Shown here: positions 20,726-31,045 of the stretch, piece after piece
Layout of the letters: each line of letters starts with the position of its first letter
How positions within the stretch are numbered: the first letter of the stretch is position 1
Source: an uncultured Bacteroidales bacterium
GTDB lineage: Bacteria > Bacteroidota > Bacteroidia > Bacteroidales > UBA4417
Direction of reading: 5' to 3'
Assembly: GCA_903946925.1 (NCBI GenBank)
Contig: CAJAXK010000103.1
Span: forward strand, 1-64,000
DNA: 64,000 nucleotides
The notes under the pieces: generated by a model
Seen by the model: only the letters and a program-made list of their open reading frames with translations
Databases searched by the model: none
What the model was told of the DNA's origin: nothing
Made by a program: the position numbers and the translations under genes

Positions 20726-22264
20726 TTAATAACCAGGGTTTTGAGGAATAACCATTTCGTTGTTGGCGTCAATTTCTGTTTGAGGAATTGGCAACAAAAG
20801 TCTTTCCCTTATGAACTGTGTTTCGTCGGGCAGTGGGATTTTATCGTATTGCGAATACAAATCGGTCCAGTCTGTCACGAATACATGTGTTTTGAGTATA
20901 TCAAGTGCTTTGTTAGGATTGCCATACGAGTTTGCCATGCGCAATAAATCAAACCATCGTTGATTTTCAAAGGCAAGTTCCAGCCGTCGTTCTTTATACA
21001 CCGCATCCAGGGCTTCCTCTTTAGAAGTAAAAGGTTGAAGAGGATCCATGCCTGCCCTTGCCCTTATTTTGTTCACTTCGATACTGGCTTCGCCAATCCG
21101 CCCGTCCTGTGCCATAATCTCGGCGTTTAGAAGTACCATATCGGCATAGCGAATAACTATCCAGTCATTTTCGCATTGTTCTGGCAGGACCATAGTTGGA
21201 TCAATATATTTTGAAATGTATTGTATTGTATCTGTGGTAGATTTGAGCCATATCCGAAAACTTGGATCTTTACGGGTATCCTTGGGATCTGCACGGAATA
21301 AGCGCATAAGTTCAGGTGTAGGATTGTTGTCTCCGCGCGGGGTGCCAACCTTGAGGAAGAGGTTTGCTGAATTGTCGGGGGCAAATATTCCCCAAAACGG
21401 AGAACCTAACCCGCTACTTCCACCCAGATACCTTACTGCAAAGATGATTTCCTTATTCATTTCCTTAGTAATATCGAATATTTGGGCAAAAGCACCTGTT
21501 CCAATCAATAAACCATGAGGCGAAGTATTCAAAACTGCTTCGATCAATGGTTTTGCTTTAGCCAGGTTTTCATTGCCGCCCTGCATCATATAAGCTTTGG
21601 CCAACAAACTCATTGCCGCCCATTTCGTGATGCGACCGGCATCGCTTGATGAATAAGTGGAAGGGGCTTGTTCGATTGCTTTAAGCAAATCAGGGATAAT
21701 AATGTCGTTATAAATCTCATTTACAGGCGATCTGGGGATTTTCTTTGCTTCCTCAGCACTTATTACCGAAGTAACTTTGAACATATCGCCCCATAGATTA
21801 ACCAGGGTATAATAATGGTAGGCTCTGATAAACAGTAACTCTGCTTCGTACTGCGCCCTTTGCGCTTCAACAGGAATGTAGGTATTGTCGGCTACCGAAG
21901 GTAATATTGCATTCACGTTCGAGATGTTCTGAAACAGTTTGTACCAGTACTGTTGCATCATAGGCAAACTGGTGGATGTTCGGAAAAAAGCCAGATCGCA
22001 ATAATCCACACGGTCAACACCTGAAGTCCCGGTTGAGGCCACGCAGGTATTATCACTCCTGATTTCTGTGTATCTCCATTCGTCCTTTAAGGCTGTAGCT
22101 ATTCCGGCATAACAACCCATAACCCCCTGATTGATACGTGCTGGAGTGGTATAAAAATTGACTTGAGTCAAAACTGAGGCAGGCTTGTCTTCCAAAAAAT
22201 CTTTACATGCCCCTAACAGTATCAGAGTGGTGAAAGCTATGAGTATATATACTTTATTTTTCAT
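20726..22264 (-). CDS. SusD-like glycan-binding lipoprotein (RagB/SusD family)
   Basis: ILLGACKDFLEDKPASVLTQ; AEAQRAQYEAELLFIRAYHYYTLVNLWGD; RRLELAFENQRWFDLLR. Confidence 0.95.
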   Translation of the reverse strand: MKNKVYILIAFTTLILLGACKDFLEDKPASVLTQVNFYTTPARINQGVMGCYAGIATALKDEWRYTEIRSDNTCVASTGTSGVDRVDYCDLAFFRTSTSLPMMQQYWYKLFQNISNVNAILPSVADNTYIPVEAQRAQYEAELLFIRAYHYYTLVNLWGDMFKVTSVISAEEAKKIPRSPVNEIYNDIIIPDLLKAIEQAPSTYSSSDAGRITKWAAMSLLAKAYMMQGGNENLAKAKPLIEAVLNTSPHGLLIGTGAFAQIFDITKEMNKEIIFAVRYLGGSSGLGSPFWGIFAPDNSANLFLKVGTPRGDNNPTPELMRLFRADPKDTRKDPSFRIWLKSTTDTIQYISKYIDPTMVLPEQCENDWIVIRYADMVLLNAEIMAQDGRIGEASIEVNKIRARAGMDPLQPFTSKEEALDAVYKERRLELAFENQRWFDLLRMANSYGNPNKALDILKTHVFVTDWTDLYSQYDKIPLPDETQFIRERLLLPIPQTEIDANNEMVIPQNPGY

Positions 22265-22327
22265 TTTTATTGGGTTTTAAATCATTATTGTGATGGTGTA
22301 TTTGTAATGATATTTTGCAAAAATGTC

Positions 22328-25300
22328 CTAGAATGTAACATCAACTCCAAAGGCAAATGTCCGGTTAATAGGGTAAACACCTCTTTGATATCCGTCAATT
22401 AAAGGGCTTGAATATGGGCCACTCGTTTTTCGTCCTTCTGGATTTACGCCATCATATTCATCAGACATCAGGTACAACAGGTTCTGTGCTGAGAAATACA
22501 CACGTAAAGCAGAAAGTTTTATGGAGCGTACAAACTTTTTTGGAGCGGTGTAACCAAAGGTTAAATCGCGAAGTGCTGTATATGATCCGTTTACAATACC
22601 ATAATCAGTAAGTAACAGGAATTTCCCGGCAGTATTGGTTCCATAAACGGTTTTGCCATCACCGGGGAAAGCAGGACTTACAAAACGGTTATCGGTATAG
22701 GCAGTATTAGTACGAAGCGTTTCATTGTAATTCATGTTACCATCAATAATATCAACACCCTGTACACCCTGGAAAAGAAAACTCAGGTCGAAATTCCTAA
22801 ATGTGAACGTATTTGTTAGCCCCCATGTGAAATCAGGGAAAGGGTCTCCAAGAACAACGCGGTCGTAACTATCAATCTGGTAGTCACCATTCTGGTTCAC
22901 AACTTTTAGTCCTCCAATAACAGGAGTAAAATCGCCCCAATTAAATGGCATTCCGGTTTCCGGGTCTTTCATAGCCTTGGCAGCAGCAACATCTTCAAAA
23001 GTGAGATATACGCCGGCTGACTGGAACCCAAAATACTGAATGGCCTGTTCGCCAACGATAGCCCTGTAAACTTCGTTACGTTCGCCAAAATTATCTTCGT
23101 GGTCTTTGTTTCCATAGCCCAAAAGCTCGTTTTTATTCGCCGAGAGATTGGCTGTCAAATTCCATTTGAAATTTTTCTTATCAATATTTACTGAGGAGAG
23201 TTCCAGTTCAATGCCATTATTGCTCACCTCACCAATATTATTCCAGTACGTTTGGTGTCCGGTGATGTACATTGATGGGGATTGCAACAACATTGCCTTG
23301 GTTGTTGAATTGTAATATTCAACCGAAAGGTTCAAACGGCTCTTAAAAAATCCAAGATCAATACCAAAGTTAGCCTCCTGGGTTTGTTCCCACGTAATGT
23401 CGGGGTTTCCCAAGGCTGTGTTGTTGGAAGCCAAACCTGGATGAAGGGTCCCTATACCGCTCCCTGTTGGGTAATTGCTGGTATTTAAATAATTCATGTA
23501 CGAATATTGGGGGATGTTGTTGTTCCCTGTCAAGCCGTAACTCACGCGCAACTTTAAATTCGTTAGCCAAACGATACCTTTCATAAACTGTTCTTCAGAT
23601 GCACGCCAACCAACGGAAGCAGCCGGGAAATTTCCCCATTTATGCCCTTCGGCAAACTTAGAGCTTCCATCGCTGCGGAAACTTGCCGATACAAGGTATT
23701 TTCCCTTATAAGAGTAGTTAATACGCCCTAAAGCCGAAACCATTGATTCGGTATAATAATAAGAAGTGGTACCAGGCAAATCCGGGCTGTCGAGGATAAG
23801 GGTTGAAGCCATGTTAAATGAAATAATTTCTTCGTCAGGAAAACCGGTGGCTACAATTGTATTTGCCTTGTTACTGATTTTTTGCGCTGTAAATCCCAGT
23901 AAAGCACCAAAATCGTGATTGCTTATTTTTTTTGCATAGTTCAAGGTATTTTCTGTCAACAAATCGGTCATGAATGTTCCTGTACGGGTAAGCTTATTTG
24001 GATCACCGGCTTTTGATGCTTCAGTTTGTAGTTTTTCATTGAATTCGCGATAAGTAACATAAGCGCCATTCGATGTTTTAAACTGAAGCCCTGGTATAAT
24101 ATCAATGGTCAGATACATATTGGATTGCATCCTGTAATCATCGGTCAGGATACTGGTACGGTCGCGTTGCGACACAGGATTATGCATTGAAGACCCGGAA
24201 GCACTGGCAGAAGTAACACTCCATATTTCGTTATTTAATCCCATCCCGCTTAAATCAAGCCGGCCATAATGATACGGATGAGCATAAGTGCCTACAGGCT
24301 GGCCAGTTATAGCAGACGTTGCCTCGGTATGAGCAATTGGCATCCAGGTTGGGAAACGCAGATAACTGGTAAGATCTACACCGGGTGTTTCCTTTTTGCT
24401 GTAACTTGGATTCAGGTTAAACCCTAAAGTAATGTTTTTGGAAAGCTTCATATCCACTTTTGCGCGAAAACTGTACTTGTCGTACGAACTGTTTTTCATT
24501 ATGCCGTCCTCGCTGTTGAAATTTCCTGAAATATAATAATTGGTTCCACTGCTTCCCCCCGAGGCACTTAACTGATAATTGTTTTTCATTCCATTTGGCC
24601 TAAGCGCTTCGGAAACCCAATCAGTTTCTTCACCAATATAGTTTATTAGCAAATATCCAAGCTGATCGCCTTCGTTAGTTAAATCGAAAGGCATTGTTGC
24701 CGAAGTTCCGTCAACCGAAGGATCCAATCTCCTCTGTTCAGCTTCCTGGGCGTACAGTTTCGTTTGTTCCGATTGGCTCAGAACCCCTGGCAATGTATAA
24801 GCACTTGTAATACCGCTATACATTTTAAAATTATATTTTGGTTTTTTGATGTTCCCCGATTTTGTGGTAATCAGTATAACCCCGTTTGCCGCGCGGGAAC
24901 CGTACAAAGCAGATGATGCCGCGTCCTTCAATACTTCAATTGATTCCACATCACCCATGCTAACCATCGACATGCCATCGGCAACCGGAAATCCATCCAC
25001 TACTACAAGCGGATCAATGTTTGTGCTAATTGATCCCATTCCACGCACCCGGATTTGAGGAGCTTCGCCTGCATAAGGATCAACATTTGCAACTTGCACC
25101 CCCGACATTTTCCCTTGCAAAGCCTGATCGAGCCTTGATACCGGAATTTCATCCAGTTTCTCAGCCTTTATGGAAGCGATTGAACCCGTTAAATGTGATT
25201 TTTTCTGTTTCCCATAAGCTACAACAACAAATTCGTCCAGTTTTTGGGCATTCTGTTTCAAGATAACATTAATAACTGACTGTGCTCCAACTTGTATTTC

Positions 25301-25642
25301 CTGAGTTACAAAACCAATAAATGAAAATACCAAGGTAGTGCTATCATCAGGAACATCAAGACTATAAGTACCATTGCTGTTTGATACCACACCCGAGGTA
25401 GTACCTTTAATGATAATGCTCACACCGGGTAAGGGTACCTGCTGTTCATCGGTGACAGTACCGGTTACATTTTTTTTAGAAACCATGGTTTCAGATGATA
25501 GCGGAACTGTTCCGGTAAAATTGCCTGCCTCTAGGTTTATACCATTAAGCAGCAGAAACAACGCTGTTAGTGCTCCAATCCATCGAAACTTAAAGGTTTC
25601 CATTTTTAGATAGGTTTTGCAATTCATCACATTTTTTTTCAT
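22328..25642 (-). CDS. SusC-like TonB-dependent outer-membrane transporter
   Basis: VTGTVTDEQQVPLPGVSIIIKGTTSGVVSNSNGTYSLDVPD; plug VRGMGSISTNIDPLVVVDGFPV...IEVLKDAASSALYGSRAANGVILITTK. Confidence 0.97.
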   Translation of the reverse strand: MKKNVMNCKTYLKMETFKFRWIGALTALFLLLNGINLEAGNFTGTVPLSSETMVSKKNVTGTVTDEQQVPLPGVSIIIKGTTSGVVSNSNGTYSLDVPDDSTTLVFSFIGFVTQEIQVGAQSVINVILKQNAQKLDEFVVVAYGKQKKSHLTGSIASIKAEKLDEIPVSRLDQALQGKMSGVQVANVDPYAGEAPQIRVRGMGSISTNIDPLVVVDGFPVADGMSMVSMGDVESIEVLKDAASSALYGSRAANGVILITTKSGNIKKPKYNFKMYSGITSAYTLPGVLSQSEQTKLYAQEAEQRRLDPSVDGTSATMPFDLTNEGDQLGYLLINYIGEETDWVSEALRPNGMKNNYQLSASGGSSGTNYYISGNFNSEDGIMKNSSYDKYSFRAKVDMKLSKNITLGFNLNPSYSKKETPGVDLTSYLRFPTWMPIAHTEATSAITGQPVGTYAHPYHYGRLDLSGMGLNNEIWSVTSASASGSSMHNPVSQRDRTSILTDDYRMQSNMYLTIDIIPGLQFKTSNGAYVTYREFNEKLQTEASKAGDPNKLTRTGTFMTDLLTENTLNYAKKISNHDFGALLGFTAQKISNKANTIVATGFPDEEIISFNMASTLILDSPDLPGTTSYYYTESMVSALGRINYSYKGKYLVSASFRSDGSSKFAEGHKWGNFPAASVGWRASEEQFMKGIVWLTNLKLRVSYGLTGNNNIPQYSYMNYLNTSNYPTGSGIGTLHPGLASNNTALGNPDITWEQTQEANFGIDLGFFKSRLNLSVEYYNSTTKAMLLQSPSMYITGHQTYWNNIGEVSNNGIELELSSVNIDKKNFKWNLTANLSANKNELLGYGNKDHEDNFGERNEVYRAIVGEQAIQYFGFQSAGVYLTFEDVAAAKAMKDPETGMPFNWGDFTPVIGGLKVVNQNGDYQIDSYDRVVLGDPFPDFTWGLTNTFTFRNFDLSFLFQGVQGVDIIDGNMNYNETLRTNTAYTDNRFVSPAFPGDGKTVYGTNTAGKFLLLTDYGIVNGSYTALRDLTFGYTAPKKFVRSIKLSALRVYFSAQNLLYLMSDEYDGVNPEGRKTSGPYSSPLIDGYQRGVYPINRTFAFGVDVTF

Positions 25643-25664
25643 AGTAAGGTTAGTATTGATGCCC

Positions 25665-25770
25665 GAATGATAAAATTATATAGATGGGCTTGCGTAATCT
25701 CTAAATTATCAGCCTTGTTTTTAAAAAAATAGGTCAAATTGAAACTTATCAGTCAGGTTGATTGATAATT
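25665..25770 (-). promoter_or_regulatory. Shared cis-regulatory module copy A (upstream of SusC)
   Basis: GAATGATAAAATTATA ... TTATCAGCCTTGTTTTTAAAAAAATAGGTCAAATTGAAAC-TTATCAGTCAGGTTGATTGATAA; palindrome-like core 25746-25768. Confidence 0.75.
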
Positions 25771-26371
25771 GTTAAACACTTTTACTCAGGAAAAGGAAAC
25801 TTGATAATTACCTTTGGCTTGATAGATTCCCACAGACAAATAGTATCTAATATTGAGTTCTTTATTGGCTGTTGGGTAAAGTATGACGAGAAAAAAGTGG
25901 CAAGAATCTGGAGATAAACATTCCGTTTTGCTCTCCACAAAAATGTTTATCTAATTCTATCATGCTTTAATCCTTCAAATGAAAGGCAAATCGAATTTTT
26001 GAATATTTCAGGTTAGAAGCATCCTCAATCAGCTAATAAAACTGCTGTCTCCTCGGAATATTACATCCACAGATACACGCTATTCAAGTTCTGTGAGTTT
26101 ACGAAGCAATATTCAACAAGTAAACTTCTACTGGCAAATATACAGAAATCGAACGATTGCTTTGCAGGGTTTGAATAATTACAAAATATTCATTGCTTGA
26201 TAACAATGCTGAAGGTACTTAAAGTGTCTAAAAAACATAATGTCAAAGCATTAACAAACATCAAATTGCTAATTTTGTTAAAAACTGCTATCTGAAAATT
26301 TGAAAATTTGAATGAATGTTTACTCTTTTAAAATGTCGAAAGTCTGTTTTGTAAGGATAAAAATGTTGCAT

Positions 26372-26412
26372 AAAAAAAACACAGTTACCGGCATAAAGCA
26401 GATAACTGTGTT
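26372..26412 (-). terminator. Predicted intrinsic terminator (minus strand)
   Basis: AACACAGTTA (26378-26387) / TAACTGTGTT (26403-26412) preceded on plus by A-run. Confidence 0.7.
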
Positions 26413-26548
26413 GTGAATAGTTTGATTTACCGTTTACTGACTTCCAATAAAAATGGTCAAGGCTGGACAATTAAAGATAACCAACTAATTTCAATCGTTC
26501 TTTATCAATAATATCGTATTGAACGATTGGCTATTCCTGCTAAACAAT

Positions 26549-29500
26549 TTATTGTGTTACAACAACTTTTTGTGTTACGGTCAATTTTTTGGTAACCACT
26601 TTTACGATATAAACACCGCTTGCATTTGTGTACAATTTGGTTTCGCCTGAGTTTAGACTGGAACTTGCAACTAATTGGCCTGATGTGGAATAAACATAAA
26701 TATCACCTTCAGCAATCCCATCCTGTACAACATGTATGGTGCCATTAGCTGAGAAAGTGCGTATCCCCGAATTATCAAGCTCTTTGTTACTGGTAATTAC
26801 GGTAAACCATACTTTAAAACGGTTCTCTAAATCACCCGGTGCAGCGGTGAAGGAATATACTGGGTTTATCCGCAAATCTTGTACGCTACCCAATTTCAAA
26901 TCCTGAAGAAAAATTGGGACTGTAGGGTTGAAACTTTCGATACCTTCCGCCGAAATTGTATAAGTAGACGCGGCACCAACCATTAGTCCAAGAGGAACAT
27001 TTTGGCTTGTAACGTAGGAAGGCAAAGTATTTACAGCAGCTTTTGTATCCGTCAAGATCGAGTACATTTGAGGAGCCATAGTAATTCCAGCAAGTTTGTA
27101 TGCATCCAATGCCTGATCGAAACCCGTTGTTGAACCCGTAACAAAACGAATGTAAGCAACATCCGAATAACCGTTTCCATTCACGGTAAGTTTAAGCCTA
27201 TCCTGCAACGAAGCAGTATTCTTAAGGAAAGTTCCACCTAGCGTTTTTGATGCTGAAGTGAGTGTAAGGGAATTTGTAGCAGAACCGGTTCGTACAACGA
27301 ATCCTTGAAGCGATGCAATGATGCCGGGGAAATCGCTTGTACCAATCGAAAGTGGGTTATAATTTGCTCCGTTCCACACATAAGCAAATGCATTTAAATC
27401 GCCGCTGAGGGTACACAATTCCGGATTTATCCCCGAAGGATATGGGTTTCCAACCAAATGATAGCCCGATTCGTTGCCTGGAGGTGTGGTGGGATTAGTG
27501 TATGACAAATTGGTATAAGCTACCGGTGTTGGTTGCAAGGCTCCTACAAAACTTAAAGTGCGGGTATTTCCTGTTGGATAATTGATGCTATATCCTGTTA
27601 ATGGAAGTATTGGGTCATTGAGAACCAAACTTGCCCAGGTACCATTAGGCTCCAGGTATTTTTCTAAATTCGAACCATTGAACACCGATGTTGACGAATT
27701 GATAACATTGGTTGTAATTGGCGAAACAAAATGATGCTTTATTTCGGGTCCTGCAGTTATGTCACGTTCAATGGTAACATCGCCGGTAATGGTTCCATTA
27801 GTGATAAACGAAGCACCTGATGCAACTGTAAATGTTCCGGAACCAACGTTGATGCCACTATTAGTGCTAAAATTCCCTCCAATTGCAGCGGTTGCGCCTG
27901 TAGCAAAAGCAATATTTATTCCGCCTGCTACCTGAGCAATACTGAGTGCTGAACCTACCGGAACATCTAAATCAACTCCTGTTTCCCCCTTAATAGTTAA
28001 AGTTACTGGTGCTGAAGCTTGAAGTTCAAGGTTGGTATTGTTCGATAGCAACAATTGCCCTATGGTTTGATCAGGTACATTGGTAACAATTATATTACCT
28101 CCGCTATTAAACTCAAGTACATCGTTGATTTGTGGATTTGTACGTGTTGGCGACCAGTTACCAGGAATGGCCCAGGATGCAGTTCCGCTTTGATTCCAGA
28201 AATAGGTACCTGCCGGGGGCGCTAATGTGGTAGTAGTAGCTGTTGGGCTTGACACGGTGTAATAATTATAGGTCGCCGCATTTAATCCATCTGAATTAAC
28301 TGACATAATACAAAAACTATATGTCGAATTTGGTGATAGACCGCCAATAGAAAATGCTGCAGTTGTACCAGAACTGATATTCGCCGCTACAGATCCATCC
28401 CCCAATACAGTGCCTGCCGGATAAACAGTAGCGTCCATTGGGATTCCAGTTGGCGCTGATGAACCTTGTTTTTGCAAGATAAAATATCCATCGGCAGCCA
28501 CCGCCGTCCAGCTAAGTTCAACAGTTGTAGCACCGGTTGCAACAGCAGTAAAATTAGTTACCTGATTTATCGGTTCGTCGGCCAAGGTATAAAAATCGCT
28601 TTCTAAAGTCAAAGTTGTACCAACGCTATTGCTTGCATACGCTTTATAGAAAATATGCGATTTGGCAGGAAGCGGTGTGCGCACATGCGAAAAAACACCA
28701 ATTGAAGTTGAAGTGTCTGCCAGTTTATTATTGGTTATAGTAACCCCTGTTGATGTGTTCCAAACGGTTCCCCTTTCAATAATTGCATTATCTCCATCGT
28801 AAGTAATATTACCGCCCAATGTAGCCGAATTGTTTAGAACATTCGTGGCAGTTGGATCCTGTATTGATGGGGCAATTGGACTGAGAGTGGTAAACGGTGC
28901 TGAAGCTGCGGAAAGGTAAGAGTCGGCAAAATTCACAAAATTGTCACCTTTAGCCATAACCTTGTATGTGTATGTACTGTCAGGGATAAGCCCTGTTATG
29001 GCCAAAGCCGAAACAGCCTGACCAGTAGTGTTGGTTTTGCTGATAAGGCTTGTACGTTTGTAAAGGAATACCTCATAACCTGTTGCATTTGTTACAGGTG
29101 TCCAGTTTGCGGTAAATCCGGTACGGGTAATATCTGTTGCAATGCCTACAACCGGTGCTGGTAGTGTAACCGGATTTGTCAACCTGGTAATTACCTGAAC
29201 TACTGACATACCGCCTGAGCCATTGTTCCTCACCCGAAATTTAGTTGGAACTGCCCTGCTTATGGGTATAACATAAATAGAATCCAAACCTGAGGCTTTG
29301 CTTGCTGTGTTATACACATAAGTCCCGATCAAATCCCATACGCTTGTGGATGTATTATATTCTTCCAGCACAAAACTTCTTTCGGCCGTACCTGTATATG
29401 CGTGTATTTCAATTTGTTCAACCGAATTTATTTCCGGAAAAACGACAAGGCTGTTATATGAATTCTTATCCAGGTTAAAATCATTTATATGTTCTTCGCC

Positions 29501-30985
29501 CCTTCGATCTTTTTTGTTCGCTTCCCTAACCACCGCTTTTTCGAGGATAAAACCATTTATTGAATAGGATGGGAATGTTCCATTTGCAGGGGTTTCAGGA
29601 ACAGGTATACCCCAAGTTCCATCGCCGAGGTCAGTATGTATTGTATCTAAAATCACATAACTGGTAATAAAAACTGCTGAAGCTGCTGATGGGGTGGAAT
29701 CAAAATAGGTGGTCCCGTCGCCTTTGGCTATTACTACAAAAGTATAGGATGTGCCGAACGACAAGCCAGTTACGGCCAAACTTGAAGTTGCCTGACCCGT
29801 GGCATTGGATGTGCTTACAAGCTGAGTGCCAAGATATACCCTGACTTCATACCCTGTAGCATTGGCAACGGGAGTCCAATTTGCGGTGAAACCGCTTGCC
29901 GTAATATTCGTTGCAATTCCTACCACAGGCGGCAAAAGGCCTAAAGTTGTAAATGCAGTAGATTCAGCGGATGGGTCGGAATTTGTATAATTTATACCAT
30001 CCCCTACTGCTGTTACCTTATATGTATAAGTGGTACCAGATGAAAGCCCCGATATGGCAACGCTTTCGGTAACCTGCCCACTTGCATTGGTAGTATTAAC
30101 AAGAGTGGTTCCAGAATAAACTTTAACAATATACCCGGTTGCATTAGCTACCTGGGTCCAGTTTGCTGTAAAACCCGAGTTCGAAATTGCAGATGCTACG
30201 CCAACTATTGGCGATGGCAGTTTAGGTATCTGAACGGCTACTGCAGAAGCCCATGAGGTTGATACCCGTGCTCCACTAACATTATACTTTGAGACAGAGG
30301 TGCCATTTGCCCTGAACCAGAAGTTGTTCAAAGAAGTTCTTATTGTAGCCGAGGTATTATCAAAGACCTCAGGTGTTGTTGGTTCTGTGCCGGAAATTAT
30401 AGGATTTATATAGATTGATGAAGTTTGGGTTGCAAAATCATACTTTAAAACAATCAGAAAGACCTCGTTTACGTCTGCAAACTCGGTTGTTCCCCATTTG
30501 ATGTCAGCACTCGACTGGCTTCCCCTGGTTGTACCAAATCTGAAATAAGTTGTATTTATAGCACCTTTTCCAACATATACTTTTGCACCTGCATTTGTAT
30601 TTATTGCCATCCCAAAAACCTCTGATTGTGATTGAACCTGAGTAACCCCTGGTTTATATATAAAAGTTAAATATACGGGACCAGTTGTTACAGGTGTAGA
30701 GGTAAAGGGTTTTAAGGAATAATAAGCTGTGGCAGATGAAATATCGCAATTTATTGTTTTTCCTGCACCGGAAAGGAAATACGGGCCACCAGAATTTGAG
30801 TAGGTAAGTGCCGGTGATACAATATTTCTTCCTGTACCTGTGGTGAGTGTTCCAGCAGTTGTCCATGTAGGTTCAAGTGCCAGATTTGAAACTGTGTAGT
30901 CAAAGGTTTCATCATACAAAACCTGTCCTTTGGAGTTCAGAAATAAGGAACACAGTGCTAGTAAAAGTATTAGTATTTTTTTCAT
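26549..30985 (-). CDS. Large secreted mosaic protein: jelly-roll-like domain, FnIII repeats, unique domains, C-terminal T9SS-like domain
   Basis: VLYDETFDYTVSNLALEPTWTTAGT; repeated GFTANWTPVANATGYEV FnIII motifs; C-terminal GDIYVYSTSGQLVASSSL...GVYIVKV. Confidence 0.75.
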   Translation of the reverse strand: MKKILILLLALCSLFLNSKGQVLYDETFDYTVSNLALEPTWTTAGTLTTGTGRNIVSPALTYSNSGGPYFLSGAGKTINCDISSATAYYSLKPFTSTPVTTGPVYLTFIYKPGVTQVQSQSEVFGMAINTNAGAKVYVGKGAINTTYFRFGTTRGSQSSADIKWGTTEFADVNEVFLIVLKYDFATQTSSIYINPIISGTEPTTPEVFDNTSATIRTSLNNFWFRANGTSVSKYNVSGARVSTSWASAVAVQIPKLPSPIVGVASAISNSGFTANWTQVANATGYIVKVYSGTTLVNTTNASGQVTESVAISGLSSGTTYTYKVTAVGDGINYTNSDPSAESTAFTTLGLLPPVVGIATNITASGFTANWTPVANATGYEVRVYLGTQLVSTSNATGQATSSLAVTGLSFGTSYTFVVIAKGDGTTYFDSTPSAASAVFITSYVILDTIHTDLGDGTWGIPVPETPANGTFPSYSINGFILEKAVVREANKKDRRGEEHINDFNLDKNSYNSLVVFPEINSVEQIEIHAYTGTAERSFVLEEYNTSTSVWDLIGTYVYNTASKASGLDSIYVIPISRAVPTKFRVRNNGSGGMSVVQVITRLTNPVTLPAPVVGIATDITRTGFTANWTPVTNATGYEVFLYKRTSLISKTNTTGQAVSALAITGLIPDSTYTYKVMAKGDNFVNFADSYLSAASAPFTTLSPIAPSIQDPTATNVLNNSATLGGNITYDGDNAIIERGTVWNTSTGVTITNNKLADTSTSIGVFSHVRTPLPAKSHIFYKAYASNSVGTTLTLESDFYTLADEPINQVTNFTAVATGATTVELSWTAVAADGYFILQKQGSSAPTGIPMDATVYPAGTVLGDGSVAANISSGTTAAFSIGGLSPNSTYSFCIMSVNSDGLNAATYNYYTVSSPTATTTTLAPPAGTYFWNQSGTASWAIPGNWSPTRTNPQINDVLEFNSGGNIIVTNVPDQTIGQLLLSNNTNLELQASAPVTLTIKGETGVDLDVPVGSALSIAQVAGGINIAFATGATAAIGGNFSTNSGINVGSGTFTVASGASFITNGTITGDVTIERDITAGPEIKHHFVSPITTNVINSSTSVFNGSNLEKYLEPNGTWASLVLNDPILPLTGYSINYPTGNTRTLSFVGALQPTPVAYTNLSYTNPTTPPGNESGYHLVGNPYPSGINPELCTLSGDLNAFAYVWNGANYNPLSIGTSDFPGIIASLQGFVVRTGSATNSLTLTSASKTLGGTFLKNTASLQDRLKLTVNGNGYSDVAYIRFVTGSTTGFDQALDAYKLAGITMAPQMYSILTDTKAAVNTLPSYVTSQNVPLGLMVGAASTYTISAEGIESFNPTVPIFLQDLKLGSVQDLRINPVYSFTAAPGDLENRFKVWFTVITSNKELDNSGIRTFSANGTIHVVQDGIAEGDIYVYSTSGQLVASSSLNSGETKLYTNASGVYIVKVVTKKLTVTQKVVVTQ

Positions 30986-31045
30986 ATAATATTGTTTTTA
31001 AGCGAATTACTGGATTGGTTGTTTTTTTTATTGAATATTCAGCTT

